The notes beneath the pieces are model-generated. The model did no database searches, was not told where the DNA came from, and saw only the letters and a program-made list of their open reading frames with translations. Made by a program: the position numbers and the translations under genes. Shown here in pieces: positions 34,448-43,324 of a stretch of DNA of 64,000 nucleotides. The DNA comes from Prauserella flavalba (GTDB taxonomy: Bacteria; Actinomycetota; Actinomycetes; Mycobacteriales; Pseudonocardiaceae), in the NCBI RefSeq assembly GCF_003202235.1, contig NZ_MASU01000020.1, positions 1-64,000 on the forward strand. The letters are read 5' to 3'. Positions within the stretch are counted from its first letter, which is position 1, and each line of letters begins with the position of its first letter.

Positions 34448-35894
34448 GGCCGTCATGGACAGGCTGACCGCGCCGGTGCACGGCATCGAGCGCGAAGGAC
34501 CGATCGGGCGCGCGGCACTGCGGGTGTCGGCGTGGATGGAGCGCTGGTTCCCCGACGCGTTCGTGTTCGTGCTCGTGGCGGTGGTCGTCTCGGCGGTGGG
34601 CGCGCTGGCCCTCGGGGTCAGTCCCGCCGGGGTGAGCGAGGCCTTCGGGGACGGCTTCTGGGACCTGATCCCGTTCGCGATGCAGATGACGCTGGTGGTG
34701 ATCGGCGGGCACGTCGTGGCCACCTCGCCGCCCGCGTCCCGGCTCATCGAACGGCTGGCGGCCCTGCCGCGCAGCGGCCGTGGCGCGGTCGCGTTTGTGG
34801 CGCTGGTCGCGATGCTCACGTCCCTGCTCAACTGGGGCATCAGCATCATCTTCGCCGGGTTGCTCGCCCGCCGGATCGCGCGGCGGGAGGAGCTGGGCAT
34901 GGACTACCGGGCCGCGGGCGCGGCGGCCTACCTAGGCATCGGCGGAGTGTGGGCGCTCGGGCTCAGCTCCTCGGCGGCACAGCTGCAGGCTAACCCCGGC
35001 AGCATCCCGGCGTCGCTGATGCCCGTCACGGGCGTGATTCCGTTCGCCGACACGATCTTCACCTGGCAGTCGCTGACGCTCGCCGGAACGCTGGTGGTGG
35101 TCAACGTGACCATCGCGTTCCTCTCAGCGCCGAAGGCCCGCCACGCGCGCACGGCGCAGGCGATGGGGGTCGGGCTGGAGGACGCGGAACCGGAGCGGTT
35201 CCGGCCGCGCCGTCCGGCCGAGTGGCTGGAGTACAGCCCGGTGCTCACGTTGCTGGTCGTGGTGCTCGGCGTGGGCTGGCTGGCGCAGGAGTTCACCTCG
35301 ACCGACCCGATCGTCGCGATCTCCGGCCTCAACACCTACAACCTGCTGTTCCTGATGCTCGGCATGCTCCTGCAATGGCGGCCTCGCGCGTTCGTCACCG
35401 CGGTGGGCAGGGCGGTGCCCGCGACGGCCGGGGTCCTGCTGCAGTTCCCGTTCTACGCGGGCATCGCCGGCATCCTCACCTCGGCCGAGAACGCCGAAGG
35501 GCACACGGTGGCGCACGCGATCTCCACGGCGTTCGTGCAGATCGCGACGCCCGGCACGTTCGCGCTGGTGATCGGCGCCTACTCGGCGCTGCTGGGGTTC
35601 TTCGTGCCCTCCGGCGGCGGCAAGTGGATCGTCGAGGCGCCCTATGTGATGCAGTCGGCCAACGATCTGCAGTACAACCTGGGCTGGACGGTGCAGATCT
35701 ACAACGCCGCGGAGGCGTTGCCGAACCTGCTCAACCCGTTCTGGATGCTGCCGCTGCTCGGCCTGATGCGGTTGCGGGCCAAGCACATCGTCGGGTTCAC
35801 CGCTCTACAGTTCGCCGTGAACCTCCCACTGGTGCTGGGTTTGCTCTGGCTGTTCGGCCAGACCCTGCCCTACGAGCCGCCCGCGCTGCCCTGA
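34440..35894 (+). CDS. AtoE-like short-chain fatty-acid transporter
   Basis: 484 residues with about twelve transmembrane segments. Family landmarks are LTSLLNWGISIIFAGLLARR, LSSSAAQLQAN, the FPFYAGIAGILT segment, and FFVPSGGGKWIVEAPYVM near residues 380-400. AtoE-type proteins move acetoacetate or butyrate. The first ATG (34440) lies inside the amidase gene; ATG 34455 is an alternative. A perfect palindrome follows the stop by 11 bases. Confidence 0.85.
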   Translation: MGEAVMDRLTAPVHGIEREGPIGRAALRVSAWMERWFPDAFVFVLVAVVVSAVGALALGVSPAGVSEAFGDGFWDLIPFAMQMTLVVIGGHVVATSPPASRLIERLAALPRSGRGAVAFVALVAMLTSLLNWGISIIFAGLLARRIARREELGMDYRAAGAAAYLGIGGVWALGLSSSAAQLQANPGSIPASLMPVTGVIPFADTIFTWQSLTLAGTLVVVNVTIAFLSAPKARHARTAQAMGVGLEDAEPERFRPRRPAEWLEYSPVLTLLVVVLGVGWLAQEFTSTDPIVAISGLNTYNLLFLMLGMLLQWRPRAFVTAVGRAVPATAGVLLQFPFYAGIAGILTSAENAEGHTVAHAISTAFVQIATPGTFALVIGAYSALLGFFVPSGGGKWIVEAPYVMQSANDLQYNLGWTVQIYNAAEALPNLLNPFWMLPLLGLMRLRAKHIVGFTALQFAVNLPLVLGLLWLFGQTLPYEPPALP

Positions 35895-35905
35895 TCCACA
35901 GTAGA

Positions 35906-35935
35906 CACTCGGTCACCCCGCGGGGTGACCGAGTG
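35906..35935. terminator. Bidirectional terminator-like perfect palindrome
   Basis: A 30-base perfect palindrome (14-bp arms around a GC centre) lies between the AtoE-like gene and the convergent TetR gene. It overlaps the last eight codons of the latter. Its position between converging genes fits a shared terminator. Confidence 0.6.
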
Positions 35936-36467
35936 CCGCGCAGGCGGCGTCGAGCGCGGCGGTCCGCAGCTCGTCGACGGGCGTGTCGGCGAGCAGCACC
36001 AGGCAGTCGCCGAGCCCGCCGAGCGCCACGATCGCCCGTGCCCGTGCGGCCACGTCGGCGTCAGGGCCCACCAGGAGCGTCGTGAGGCGGCGCCGCCAGT
36101 CCACGATGCGCTCGACGACACCGAACTCGCTGAGCGTCGGCAGGTCGCGCAGCATCAGGCCGGTGACGGCGCGATGCCGGTAGGAGACGTCGAAGTAGCG
36201 GCCGAGCAGCTCCCGCGCGTCGACGTCTCCCGCGGCCTCGTCCTCGGCGAGCAGGGCGTCGAGGTCGTCGGTCAGCGGTTGCAGCAGGCTCGCGACGAGC
36301 TCCTCGCGGGACGCGAAGTGGTAGTACAGCGCGGGTTTGGTGAGGCTGAGCCGGTCGGCGATCTGGCGCAGGCTCGTCTGCCGCACGCCCTGCTCGGCGA
36401 ACAGCTCGAGCGCCGCCTCCTGGATGCGCTCCCTGGTCCGGCTCGTCCTCGGTCTCGCCACGGTCAC
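35913..36467 (-). CDS. TetR-family regulator
   Basis: 184 residues. The N-terminal helix-turn-helix (ERIQEAALELFAEQGVRQTS then SLTKPALYYHFASREELVAS) is canonical. GTG start. It is divergent from a flavin monooxygenase and separated from it by an imperfect 43-bp palindrome that is its likely operator. Confidence 0.9.
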   Translation of the reverse strand: MTVARPRTSRTRERIQEAALELFAEQGVRQTSLRQIADRLSLTKPALYYHFASREELVASLLQPLTDDLDALLAEDEAAGDVDARELLGRYFDVSYRHRAVTGLMLRDLPTLSEFGVVERIVDWRRRLTTLLVGPDADVAARARAIVALGGLGDCLVLLADTPVDELRTAALDAACAALGHPAG

Positions 36468-36478
36468 ACCCTAGTTCA

Positions 36479-36521
36479 TTGACCGACCGGAAGGTAAACG
36501 GTTTACTTACCGGTAGGTCAA
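36479..36521. promoter_or_regulatory. TetR-type operator, long imperfect palindrome
   Basis: Two 21-base arms around one centre base match at 18 positions. The inner part GTAAACGGTTTAC is perfectly symmetric. It fills the gap between the TetR gene and the divergent monooxygenase, so the repressor should control both. Confidence 0.7.
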
Positions 36522-36536
36522 CGAATGGGGGTATCG

Positions 36537-37763
36537 ATGAACGTGCTGATCTCCGGGGCCAGCGTGGCAGGCCCGGTGCTGGCGTACTGGCTCGCGCGAG
36601 CGGGGTTCTCGCCGGTGGTCGTGGAGCGGACGCCGCGCCCCCGGCTCGGCCTCGGCGGCCACGCGGTCGACCTGTTCGCGCCCGCGATGGAGGTGGCGCG
36701 GCGGATGGGCATCGTGCCCGCGTTGCGCGAGGCCGCGCTCCCGCCTGCGGCGATCCGGCTCGAACGACCCGGCAGGCGCGCCATCGACACGGACCTGGCC
36801 GACCTGTCCGACGCCTTCGCCGACGGCAACCACCTCGAGGTCATGCGCGGCGAACTGGCCTCGACACTGCACGACGCGACCCGCGACGACGTCGAGTACG
36901 TCTTCGGCGACTCGATCCGGACGCTCGCCGAGGACGCCGGGGGAGTGGACGTCACGTTCGACAGTGGGCTCAGCCGGCGATTCGACCTCGTGATCGGCGC
37001 CGACGGCCTGCACTCGAACGTGCGGCGGCTCGCGTTCGGGCCCGAGCGCGACTTCCTGCACCACCTCGGCGGCTACCTCGCGGTGTTCACGCTGCCGGAC
37101 CACCTCGGGCTCGAAGGGCGGACGGTGCTGTACAACGCCGTGGACCGCGTGGTGGCGATGTACGCCGTGCCCGGCACCGGGCAGGCGCGGGCGGTGCTGC
37201 TGTTCCGCGCGGGCGAGCTTGCCTACGACCACCGTGACGTCGCCGAGCAGAAACGCCTGCTGCGCAAGCAGTTCGCCGGTGCGGGCTGGGAGGTGCCCCG
37301 GCTGCTCGACGCCGTGGACGACGCGGACGACTTCTACCTCGACGCGATCGGCCAGATCCGGATGGACACGTGGACGCGCGGCCGCGTGACCCTCGTCGGC
37401 GACGCCGGGTACTCGCCGGGCCCCGCCGTCGGCGGTGGCACCACGCTGGCGATGGCCGCCGCATACGTGCTCGCCCGCGCGCTCGCGGATGCCCGCGGCG
37501 ATCACACCGCGGCGTTCGCCGCCTACGAGCACGGCATGCGCGACTACGTGCTCCGCTGCCGCGGGGTCGCGCCGCGCGTGCTGCGCAACGGCGTCCCGCG
37601 TTCACCCGCCCACGTCGCGCTCACCGCCTTCTCGCTGCGGCTGCTGCCACGGCTGCCCAGGGCGATCCGCCGCCGCGCGCTCGCCAACGGGGCCAGCAGC
37701 ACCCTGTCGTCTTTCACCCTCCCCGGGGAGGATGGACCCTCTGGGGAAGGGAGAAGGCGATGA
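36537..37763 (+). CDS. FAD-dependent aromatic-type monooxygenase
   Basis: 408 residues of the PHBH/UbiH fold. The nucleotide-binding motif is LISGASVAGPVLAYWLARAG, a GxSxxG variant. DLVIGADGLHSNVRR and GDAGYSPGPAVGGGTTLAMA are the second and third FAD motifs. Such enzymes hydroxylate aromatics or drugs such as tetracyclines and rifamycins. The ATG at 36537 is preferred because GGGGG lies seven bases upstream; ATG 36525 is possible. Repression by the divergent TetR protein is likely. Confidence 0.85.
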   Translation: MNVLISGASVAGPVLAYWLARAGFSPVVVERTPRPRLGLGGHAVDLFAPAMEVARRMGIVPALREAALPPAAIRLERPGRRAIDTDLADLSDAFADGNHLEVMRGELASTLHDATRDDVEYVFGDSIRTLAEDAGGVDVTFDSGLSRRFDLVIGADGLHSNVRRLAFGPERDFLHHLGGYLAVFTLPDHLGLEGRTVLYNAVDRVVAMYAVPGTGQARAVLLFRAGELAYDHRDVAEQKRLLRKQFAGAGWEVPRLLDAVDDADDFYLDAIGQIRMDTWTRGRVTLVGDAGYSPGPAVGGGTTLAMAAAYVLARALADARGDHTAAFAAYEHGMRDYVLRCRGVAPRVLRNGVPRSPAHVALTAFSLRLLPRLPRAIRRRALANGASSTLSSFTLPGEDGPSGEGRRR

Positions 37764-38575
37764 GCTTCTGGATCTGCCGGACGTGCGCGGTGGAGCACGA
37801 CGAGCGCGTGGAGGTCTGCGCGATCTGTGCCGACGAGCGCCAGTGGGTGCCGGCCGAGGGCCAGCAGTGGACGACGCTGGAGCAACTCGGGTCGGCGGGC
37901 CGCGCGGTCGAGATCGTGCCGCTCGAACCCGGTCTCTTCGGCATTCGCAGCGTTCCCCCGGTGGGCATCGGCCAGCTCACGAAACTGCTGCGCACGCCCG
38001 GGGGCAACGTGCTGTGGGACCCGATCGGCTTCCTCGACGACGACGCCGTGCGCCGGGTGCGGGAGCTGGGCGAGGTCGTGGCGATCGCGGCCAGCCACCC
38101 GCACATGTTCGGCGTGCAGGTGGAGTGGAGCAGGGCGCTGGGCGGGGTGCCCGTGCTCGTCTCCGAACCCGACCTGGGGTGGGTCGCACGGCACGACCCG
38201 GCGATCAAGCCGTGGTCGGGCACCGTCGAACCCGTCACTGGCGTGACCATGACCCAGCCGGGCGGGCACTTCCCCGGCAGCGCGGTGGTGCACTGGGCGG
38301 CGGGCGCCGGCGGCCGCGGTGTGCTGCTGAGCAGTGACACCGTCTTCGCCAACCCCGACCGCGTCTCGGTGAGTTTCATGCGCAGCTACCCCAACCGCAT
38401 CCCACTCTCGGCGGGCGTGGTCGAGCGGGTCACGGCGCACCTCGAACGGTTCGAGTTCGACCGGCTCTACGGCAACTTCGACAACGTGATCGCCGAGGAT
38501 GCCAGGGCGGTCGTGCGCCGCTCCGCCGACCGCCACATCGGCTGGGTGCGCGGCGACTTCGACCACCTGACCTGA
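37760..38575 (+). CDS. MBL-fold-like protein with N-terminal zinc ribbon
   Basis: 271 residues. The N-terminus has a four-Cys zinc ribbon (CRTC, ten residues, CAIC). The rest resembles a metallo-beta-lactamase fold, but the first metal motif reads ASHPHMFG instead of HxHxDH. GGHFPGSAVVH and LLSSDTVF may give the other ligands. A hydrolase role is plausible but metal binding may be altered. It overlaps the monooxygenase gene by ATGA and probably works with it. Confidence 0.65.
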   Translation: MSFWICRTCAVEHDERVEVCAICADERQWVPAEGQQWTTLEQLGSAGRAVEIVPLEPGLFGIRSVPPVGIGQLTKLLRTPGGNVLWDPIGFLDDDAVRRVRELGEVVAIAASHPHMFGVQVEWSRALGGVPVLVSEPDLGWVARHDPAIKPWSGTVEPVTGVTMTQPGGHFPGSAVVHWAAGAGGRGVLLSSDTVFANPDRVSVSFMRSYPNRIPLSAGVVERVTAHLERFEFDRLYGNFDNVIAEDARAVVRRSADRHIGWVRGDFDHLT

Positions 38576-38581
38576 CCGCGG

Positions 38582-38995
38582 CTACTCGATGACCGTGCGC
38601 ACCGGCGTGCCGCGCTCGACGGTGCGGCTGACGGTGCACAGCTTGTCGTGGGACAGTGCGACCGTGCGCGGCAGCATCGCGCGCGCCGCGTCGCCCTGCT
38701 CGCCCTCGGGGAAACGCACGTGGAACGTCACCGACAGGTTCTCCATCCGGTTGCCGCTCTCGCGGTCGGACACCTTGTCGCCGCTGACGGTCACGGTGAA
38801 CCCGGTCGGCTCGGTGCGCCTGCTCGTGGCCACATCGGTGTCGATCGCCGTGCAGCCCCCGATCGCGGCGAGCAGCAGCTCCACGGGGCTGAAGTCGTCG
38901 CCGCCGATGGGTAGCGTGGCGCCGCCGGCATTGTGCGCGACGTAGCGTCCTGCGGCGACGCGCTCGATGCGGACGGACCTTGCGGATGTCGTCAT
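38582..38995 (-). CDS. OsmC-family protein
   Basis: 137 residues. The redox motif centre GGDDFSPVELLLAAIGGCTAID carries one Cys, and DKLCTVSRTVERG carries the second, as in OsmC/Ohr hydroperoxide reductases. It probably reduces organic hydroperoxides with a thiol partner. It is convergent with the MBL-like gene, with a six-base gap. Confidence 0.85.
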   Translation of the reverse strand: MTTSARSVRIERVAAGRYVAHNAGGATLPIGGDDFSPVELLLAAIGGCTAIDTDVATSRRTEPTGFTVTVSGDKVSDRESGNRMENLSVTFHVRFPEGEQGDAARAMLPRTVALSHDKLCTVSRTVERGTPVRTVIE

Positions 38996-39105
38996 GCCCC
39001 GAACCTACCGGTTACTCCATTCGAGTGATGCAGATCACGGAGTGCAACAACGGTTTCTGTGGCTGCGATCCCCACCACGCTGTCGCAACGGAGCGAGGAG
39101 TAACC

Positions 39106-39507
39106 GTGACCAGGCTTTCCAGAACCCTTGTGCTCGGGCTGATGACCGTCGTGCTCGCCCTGTTCGGGGCGACGCTGAGCGCGTCGGCCACCTCCACCGA
39201 GCCCATCCAGATCAGCGGCAACCCGTCGTGCGAGGGCGGGCTGAAGATCGACCCCGTCGTGAGCGGCACGTACGGACCCGTGACCATCGTGGTGACGGGC
39301 TCGTCGTTCAGCTTCACCACGGACGGCTCCCTGGTGTCCGACGTGATCGTCAAGGGCGGACCCAACGCCAACTGGTACCACTACGACCCCGCCGTCACCG
39401 CCGACTCCGGCCTCACGGCGCCGATCAACCCGAACAACGGGCGCCCCTACGGCCTGAGCCACCTGTGCTTCTCGGTCGACGACAAGAAGTTCCCCGACCC
39501 CAAGTAG
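39106..39507 (+). CDS. Small secreted protein of unknown function
   Basis: 133 residues. A clear Sec signal peptide (RTLVLGLMTVVLALFGATLS, cleavage near SASA-T) is followed by about 100 residues of beta-rich sequence with two Cys (NPSCEGG and HLCFSV) that could form one disulphide. The motif GPVTIVVTGSSFSFTTDGSL recalls secreted actinobacterial proteins of unknown role. GTG start with GAGGAG ribosome-binding site. It is followed by a secreted lysyl-oxidase-like protein. Confidence 0.7.
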   Translation: MTRLSRTLVLGLMTVVLALFGATLSASATSTEPIQISGNPSCEGGLKIDPVVSGTYGPVTIVVTGSSFSFTTDGSLVSDVIVKGGPNANWYHYDPAVTADSGLTAPINPNNGRPYGLSHLCFSVDDKKFPDPK

Positions 39508-39561
39508 CGGTCCGGCCGGGCGCACCCGCGCCCGGCCCACCCCTTTCCAGGAGGTATCGCG

Positions 39562-40323
39562 GTGTTCCGTCGTCTTCGGTCGGTCGCGCTGGTCTCGATG
39601 CTCTCGGCCGCCCTGCTCACCTCCGCGCCCACGCTCGGCGGTGCCACTGAGCCGCTGCCCCCGGATCTGGGCATGGCACCGATCTCCGATCTGACCGTGG
39701 CGACCACGGCCGCAGGGCAGCGCCAGCTGCGCTTCTCGGCGACGATCGTCAACGTCGGCAGGGGCCCGTTCGAACTGTCGGCGAGCCGCACCTCCACGGG
39801 CTCGGCGTTCACGGTCTCCCAGGCGGTGGCGCAGACGGACGGTTCACGCACGGTCACCGATGTGCCTGCCACGTTGCAGTTCGGCGGCGACGGCCACGGC
39901 CACTGGCACGTCAGGGACCTCGAGTCCTACGAGCTCGTCCGGCTCGACAACGGCGTCAAGGTCGGCACCAGCTCCAAGGGCGGCTTCTGTTTCTTCGACA
40001 CGACCGCATACCGGCTCTCCCTGCCGGGCGCACCGCAGTCACCGGTCCACTCGGCGAGCGGCTGCGGTGTGGAGAGCTCGCTGACCGTCTCCATGGGACT
40101 GTCCGTCGGCTGGGGCGACCGCTATCCCTGGACGCTGCCCGACCAGTACATCGACATCACCAACCTCTCCAACGGCCAGTACCGGCTGATCGCGACCGCC
40201 GACCCGCGTGGCACGTTCGTGGAGAGCGACCACGGCAACAACGCGACGTGGGTGGACATCTCCCTGTCCAACCGCAAGAACGGCGCGGCGGTGAAGGTCC
40301 TCGGCTACGGGCCTGCGGCGTAG
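39562..40323 (+). CDS. Secreted lysyl-oxidase-family protein
   Basis: 253 residues with a signal peptide (LVSMLSAALLTSAPTLGGA). The copper-binding motif HGHWH is at 112-116 in GDGHGHWHVRDLESYEL. The later segments GFCFFDTTAYRL and YPWTLPDQYIDITNLSNGQY fit the lysyl oxidase family, including the conserved region around the Tyr/Lys cofactor, though the cofactor residues cannot be assigned by eye. It may oxidise amines or crosslink proteins outside the cell. Confidence 0.75.
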   Translation: MFRRLRSVALVSMLSAALLTSAPTLGGATEPLPPDLGMAPISDLTVATTAAGQRQLRFSATIVNVGRGPFELSASRTSTGSAFTVSQAVAQTDGSRTVTDVPATLQFGGDGHGHWHVRDLESYELVRLDNGVKVGTSSKGGFCFFDTTAYRLSLPGAPQSPVHSASGCGVESSLTVSMGLSVGWGDRYPWTLPDQYIDITNLSNGQYRLIATADPRGTFVESDHGNNATWVDISLSNRKNGAAVKVLGYGPAA

Positions 40324-40324
40324 G

Positions 40325-40756
40325 TCAGGCGTCAAGCCCCACCCAGTGCCTGGTGTCCCTGCGCCGCGCCTGCACCAGTGCCAGCACCCCGAACAGCACG
40401 AGCATTCCGGCCCGCTGGCTGTCCGCCGGAGTGGTGCTCCCCGCGTACTCCGGCAGCGCGTTCACCACGAGCTCGGTGAGGACGATCACCAGCGCGAGGA
40501 CGCTGCCGATCGAGCTCACCCTGACACCGGCGGGTTTGCGCTGGAGCAGTAGTACACAGCCGGTGAGAGAGAACCCGGCGCAGGCGCCGTAGAGCGCGGC
40601 GAAGAGCGTCACCAGCAGCGGGTTCAGCACCAGCACGTCGCCCAGCACACCGAACACGCTGACGAACACCGGCAGGCAGAGCAGGCCGACCAGGCCGCCG
40701 AACACCACGGCCAGCACGGTCGAGACCCTGCTGGGCCGGTACTGCGTCTGTTCCAT
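40325..40756 (-). CDS. Small integral membrane protein of unknown function
   Basis: 143 residues with four hydrophobic segments (LAVVFGGLVGLLCLPVFVSV, NPLLVTLFAALYGACAGFSL, a segment at VLALVIVLTELVVNAL, and MLVLFGVLALVQ). No family recognised. The start at ATG 40756 has a GGAGGAA site upstream. It is followed in the same direction, 17 bases upstream, by a lipoprotein gene, so the two may be one operon. Confidence 0.6.
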   Translation of the reverse strand: MEQTQYRPSRVSTVLAVVFGGLVGLLCLPVFVSVFGVLGDVLVLNPLLVTLFAALYGACAGFSLTGCVLLLQRKPAGVRVSSIGSVLALVIVLTELVVNALPEYAGSTTPADSQRAGMLVLFGVLALVQARRRDTRHWVGLDA

Positions 40757-40773
40757 GTGCGTTCCTCCGATGG

Positions 40774-41322
40774 TCAGGCACCCACGGTGCTCAGGAAAAT
40801 GCGCCACTGGGCCTTGGCGATGTCGGCGCCCTCGGCGCAGATGCTCTGCGCCTCGGCGGCCAGTTGCGGGGGCGGTGCGGGTTCGTCGTTGAGGCCGTAG
40901 CAGGGCATCGACCCGGCGAGCTGGCCGACCGTGGACCGGATCTCGCTCGCGGTGGTGAGCACCGCGCCGTAGAGCAGGTGCGCGTGCTCGGGGTTTCCGG
41001 CCGTCAGTGTCTGCGCCGTGGCGTCGGCGACGTCGGCCGCCGCCGACAACGCCGTGCCGCACACCGTGTCGGTCAGCGGCGTCTGGCGGGTGCAGCGATC
41101 CAGCCCCTCGGTGCCGGGATGCGCGGCCAGCGCGGCCTCGTAGGCGTCCCGGATGTCGCGTTCGACGGGCAGCTCCTCCGGTGTGGGCGCCGGAGCGGAG
41201 GTCGTGGTCGTGGGCGACGCGGCCGCCGAACTCCGCGGGGTCGCCGCGTCCTGCTCGCCCGCGCACGAGGCGAGCAGAGCGCCCGTGGCGAGGGCGAGCG
41301 CGGCCCGATTGGTCCATCCCAT
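40774..41322 (-). CDS. Putative lipoprotein of unknown function
   Basis: 182 residues. Signal peptide with lipobox LASC at about residue 20, then a Ser/Thr/Pro-rich linker (SPTTTTSAPAPTP) and a helical domain with four Cys (RCTRQ, VCGTA, PCYGL, ICAEG) that could form two disulphides. It should be anchored on the outer face of the membrane. No family recognised. Confidence 0.6.
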   Translation of the reverse strand: MGWTNRAALALATGALLASCAGEQDAATPRSSAAASPTTTTSAPAPTPEELPVERDIRDAYEAALAAHPGTEGLDRCTRQTPLTDTVCGTALSAAADVADATAQTLTAGNPEHAHLLYGAVLTTASEIRSTVGQLAGSMPCYGLNDEPAPPPQLAAEAQSICAEGADIAKAQWRIFLSTVGA

Positions 41323-41401
41323 GCCGGTAAAGCTAGCCGCGAGCGCCGCTGAGCTGAGCGACCCTGGCCGGTAAGTGCCACGATCCGAAGTGGACCCAAC
41401 C

Positions 41402-41456
41402 GCAGTGAAGGCCACCCTGCCTGCGCTCAACGCAGTGAAGGTGGCCTTCACTGCGG
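41402..41456. repeat. Dispersed palindromic repeat, copy A (one degenerate, one intact unit)
   Basis: 41402-41425 is a degenerate unit and 41431-41456 an intact unit with the core GTGAAGGTGGCCTTCAC. The intact unit is a near-perfect palindrome. The same motif recurs at 48131-48191 and 54530-54586. Confidence 0.8.
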
Positions 41457-41494
41457 TCCGGCACTGCGGTCCGGACGAGCGGGCCAGGCGGGTC

Positions 41495-43213
41495 TCAGTG
41501 GGATTCGCGGCTGACCTTCGAGCCGCTGGAGCCGCGGAGGAAGTCGAGATCGGCGCCCGTGTCGGCCTGCCCGACGTGGTCGACGTAAAGCCGTTCCCAG
41601 CCACGGCGCGGGCTGGCGAAACCGTCGAGGGTGGCCCGGTTCGGCGTCCGCGCGCGCAGCTCGGGCTCGGGCACGTCGAGGTCGATCCTGCGTGCCGCGA
41701 CGTCGAGGACGACGACGTCGCCGGTGCGCACGAGCGCGAGCGGGCCGCCCGCCGCCGCCTCGGGAGCGACGTGCAGCACGACGGTGCCGTACGCGGTGCC
41801 GCTCATCCGGCCGTCGCACACGCGGACCATGTCGCGCACGCCGTCGGCGAGCAGCTTCGCGGGCAGCGGCATGTTCGACACCTCCGGCATGCCGGGGTAG
41901 CCCTTGGGGCCGCAGCCACGCAGCACGAGCACCGAGTCGGCGTCGACGTCGAGGTCCGGGTCGTCGATGCGCGCGTGGAAGTCCTCGATGGAGTCGAACA
42001 CGACCGCCCGGCCGCGGTGGCGGAGCAGATGCGGGGACGCCGCCGCCGGTTTGATGATCGCGCCGTCCGGGGCGAGGTTCCCGCGCAGCACGGCGATTCC
42101 GGCCTCCTCCTGCACCGGTTCGGCGCGGGAGTGGATCACGTCGGGGTCCCAGCTGCGGGCGTCGTCGAGGTGGTCGGTGAGGGCCTTGCCGGTGATGGTC
42201 AGCGCCGCGGGATCGAGCAGGTCGCGCACCTCGCGCAGCACGGGCAGGAGCCCGCCGGCACGGTGGAAGTCCTCCATGAGGTACTTGCCCGCGGGCTGCA
42301 GGTTCACCAGCAGCGGCACGCGGGAGCCGATGCGGTCGAAGTCGTCGAGGGTCAGCTCGATGCCCAGCCGTCCCGCGATCGCGAGCAGGTGGACGACGGC
42401 GTTGGTGGAGCCCCCGGTGGCGGCGAGCGCGACGATCGCGTTGTGGAACGACGCGCGCGTGAGCACGGTGCTGGGCCGCCGGTCCCGCGCGACCAGGTCC
42501 GTGACGAGCCTGCCGGTCTCGTGCGCCGATTCGAGCAGCCTGCTGTCGGGCGCGGGCGTACCGGCGAGTCCGGGCAGCACCGTGCCGAGCGCCTCGGCCA
42601 GGATCGCCATCGTCGACGCCGTGCCCATCGTGTTGCAGTGACCGCGGCTGCGGATCATCGCCGACTCGGAGCGCGTGAAGTCCTCGCGGTCGAGCGTGCC
42701 GCCACGGACCTCCTCCGACAGGCGCCACACGTCGGTGCCGCAGCCGAGCGGCGTGCCGCGGAACGTGCCGGTGAGCATCGGCCCGCCGGGCACCACGGCG
42801 GCGGGCAGGTCCACCGACGCCGCCGCCATCAGCAGCGCCGGGATCGTCTTGTCGCAGCCGCCGAGCAGGACGACGCCGTCGACCGGGTTGCCGCGCAGCA
42901 TCTCCTCGGTCGCCATCGCCGCCATGTTGCGCCACAGCATCGCGGTGGGCCGCAGCTGTGTCTCGCCGAGCGACACGACGGGCAGGTTCAGCGCGATCCC
43001 GCCCGCCTCGTGGATGCCGTCCCTGACCGAGGAGGCCACCTCGTTCAGATGCGCGTTGCACGGCGTGAGGTCGGAGGCCGTGTTGGCGATGGCGATGTGC
43101 GGGCGCCCCGTGAACGCGCTGCCCGGCAGGCCGCGCCGCATCCACGCGCGATGGATGTAGGCGTTGCGGTCGTCGCCCGAGTACCACTCCGCACTGCGCA
43201 ACTCTGCTGCCAT
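41495..43213 (-). CDS. IlvD/Edd-family dehydratase (sugar-acid or dihydroxy-acid dehydratase)
   Basis: 572 residues. Fe-S cluster Cys motifs are present: LLGGCDKTIPALLMAA, SRGHCNTMGTASTM and RVCDGRMSGTAYGTVVLHV. The closest group by eye is the arabonate/xylonate dehydratase branch (start SAEWYSGDDRNAYIHRAWMRRG). This suggests sugar-acid breakdown rather than branched-chain amino-acid synthesis, but the substrate is not certain. ATG 43213 was chosen because the longer frame lacks a family N-terminus. Confidence 0.85.
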   Translation of the reverse strand: MAAELRSAEWYSGDDRNAYIHRAWMRRGLPGSAFTGRPHIAIANTASDLTPCNAHLNEVASSVRDGIHEAGGIALNLPVVSLGETQLRPTAMLWRNMAAMATEEMLRGNPVDGVVLLGGCDKTIPALLMAAASVDLPAAVVPGGPMLTGTFRGTPLGCGTDVWRLSEEVRGGTLDREDFTRSESAMIRSRGHCNTMGTASTMAILAEALGTVLPGLAGTPAPDSRLLESAHETGRLVTDLVARDRRPSTVLTRASFHNAIVALAATGGSTNAVVHLLAIAGRLGIELTLDDFDRIGSRVPLLVNLQPAGKYLMEDFHRAGGLLPVLREVRDLLDPAALTITGKALTDHLDDARSWDPDVIHSRAEPVQEEAGIAVLRGNLAPDGAIIKPAAASPHLLRHRGRAVVFDSIEDFHARIDDPDLDVDADSVLVLRGCGPKGYPGMPEVSNMPLPAKLLADGVRDMVRVCDGRMSGTAYGTVVLHVAPEAAAGGPLALVRTGDVVVLDVAARRIDLDVPEPELRARTPNRATLDGFASPRRGWERLYVDHVGQADTGADLDFLRGSSGSKVSRESH

Positions 43214-43324
43214 CCCACGCACTATGCCCGCTCGGAGACGATCTCGGGAAGACCCCGTGTATCGCGGGCGCGGGCGGGGTAGGCGGAGGGAGTAGAGCGC
43301 AACCCGACGTGACGAGGAGGCGCG

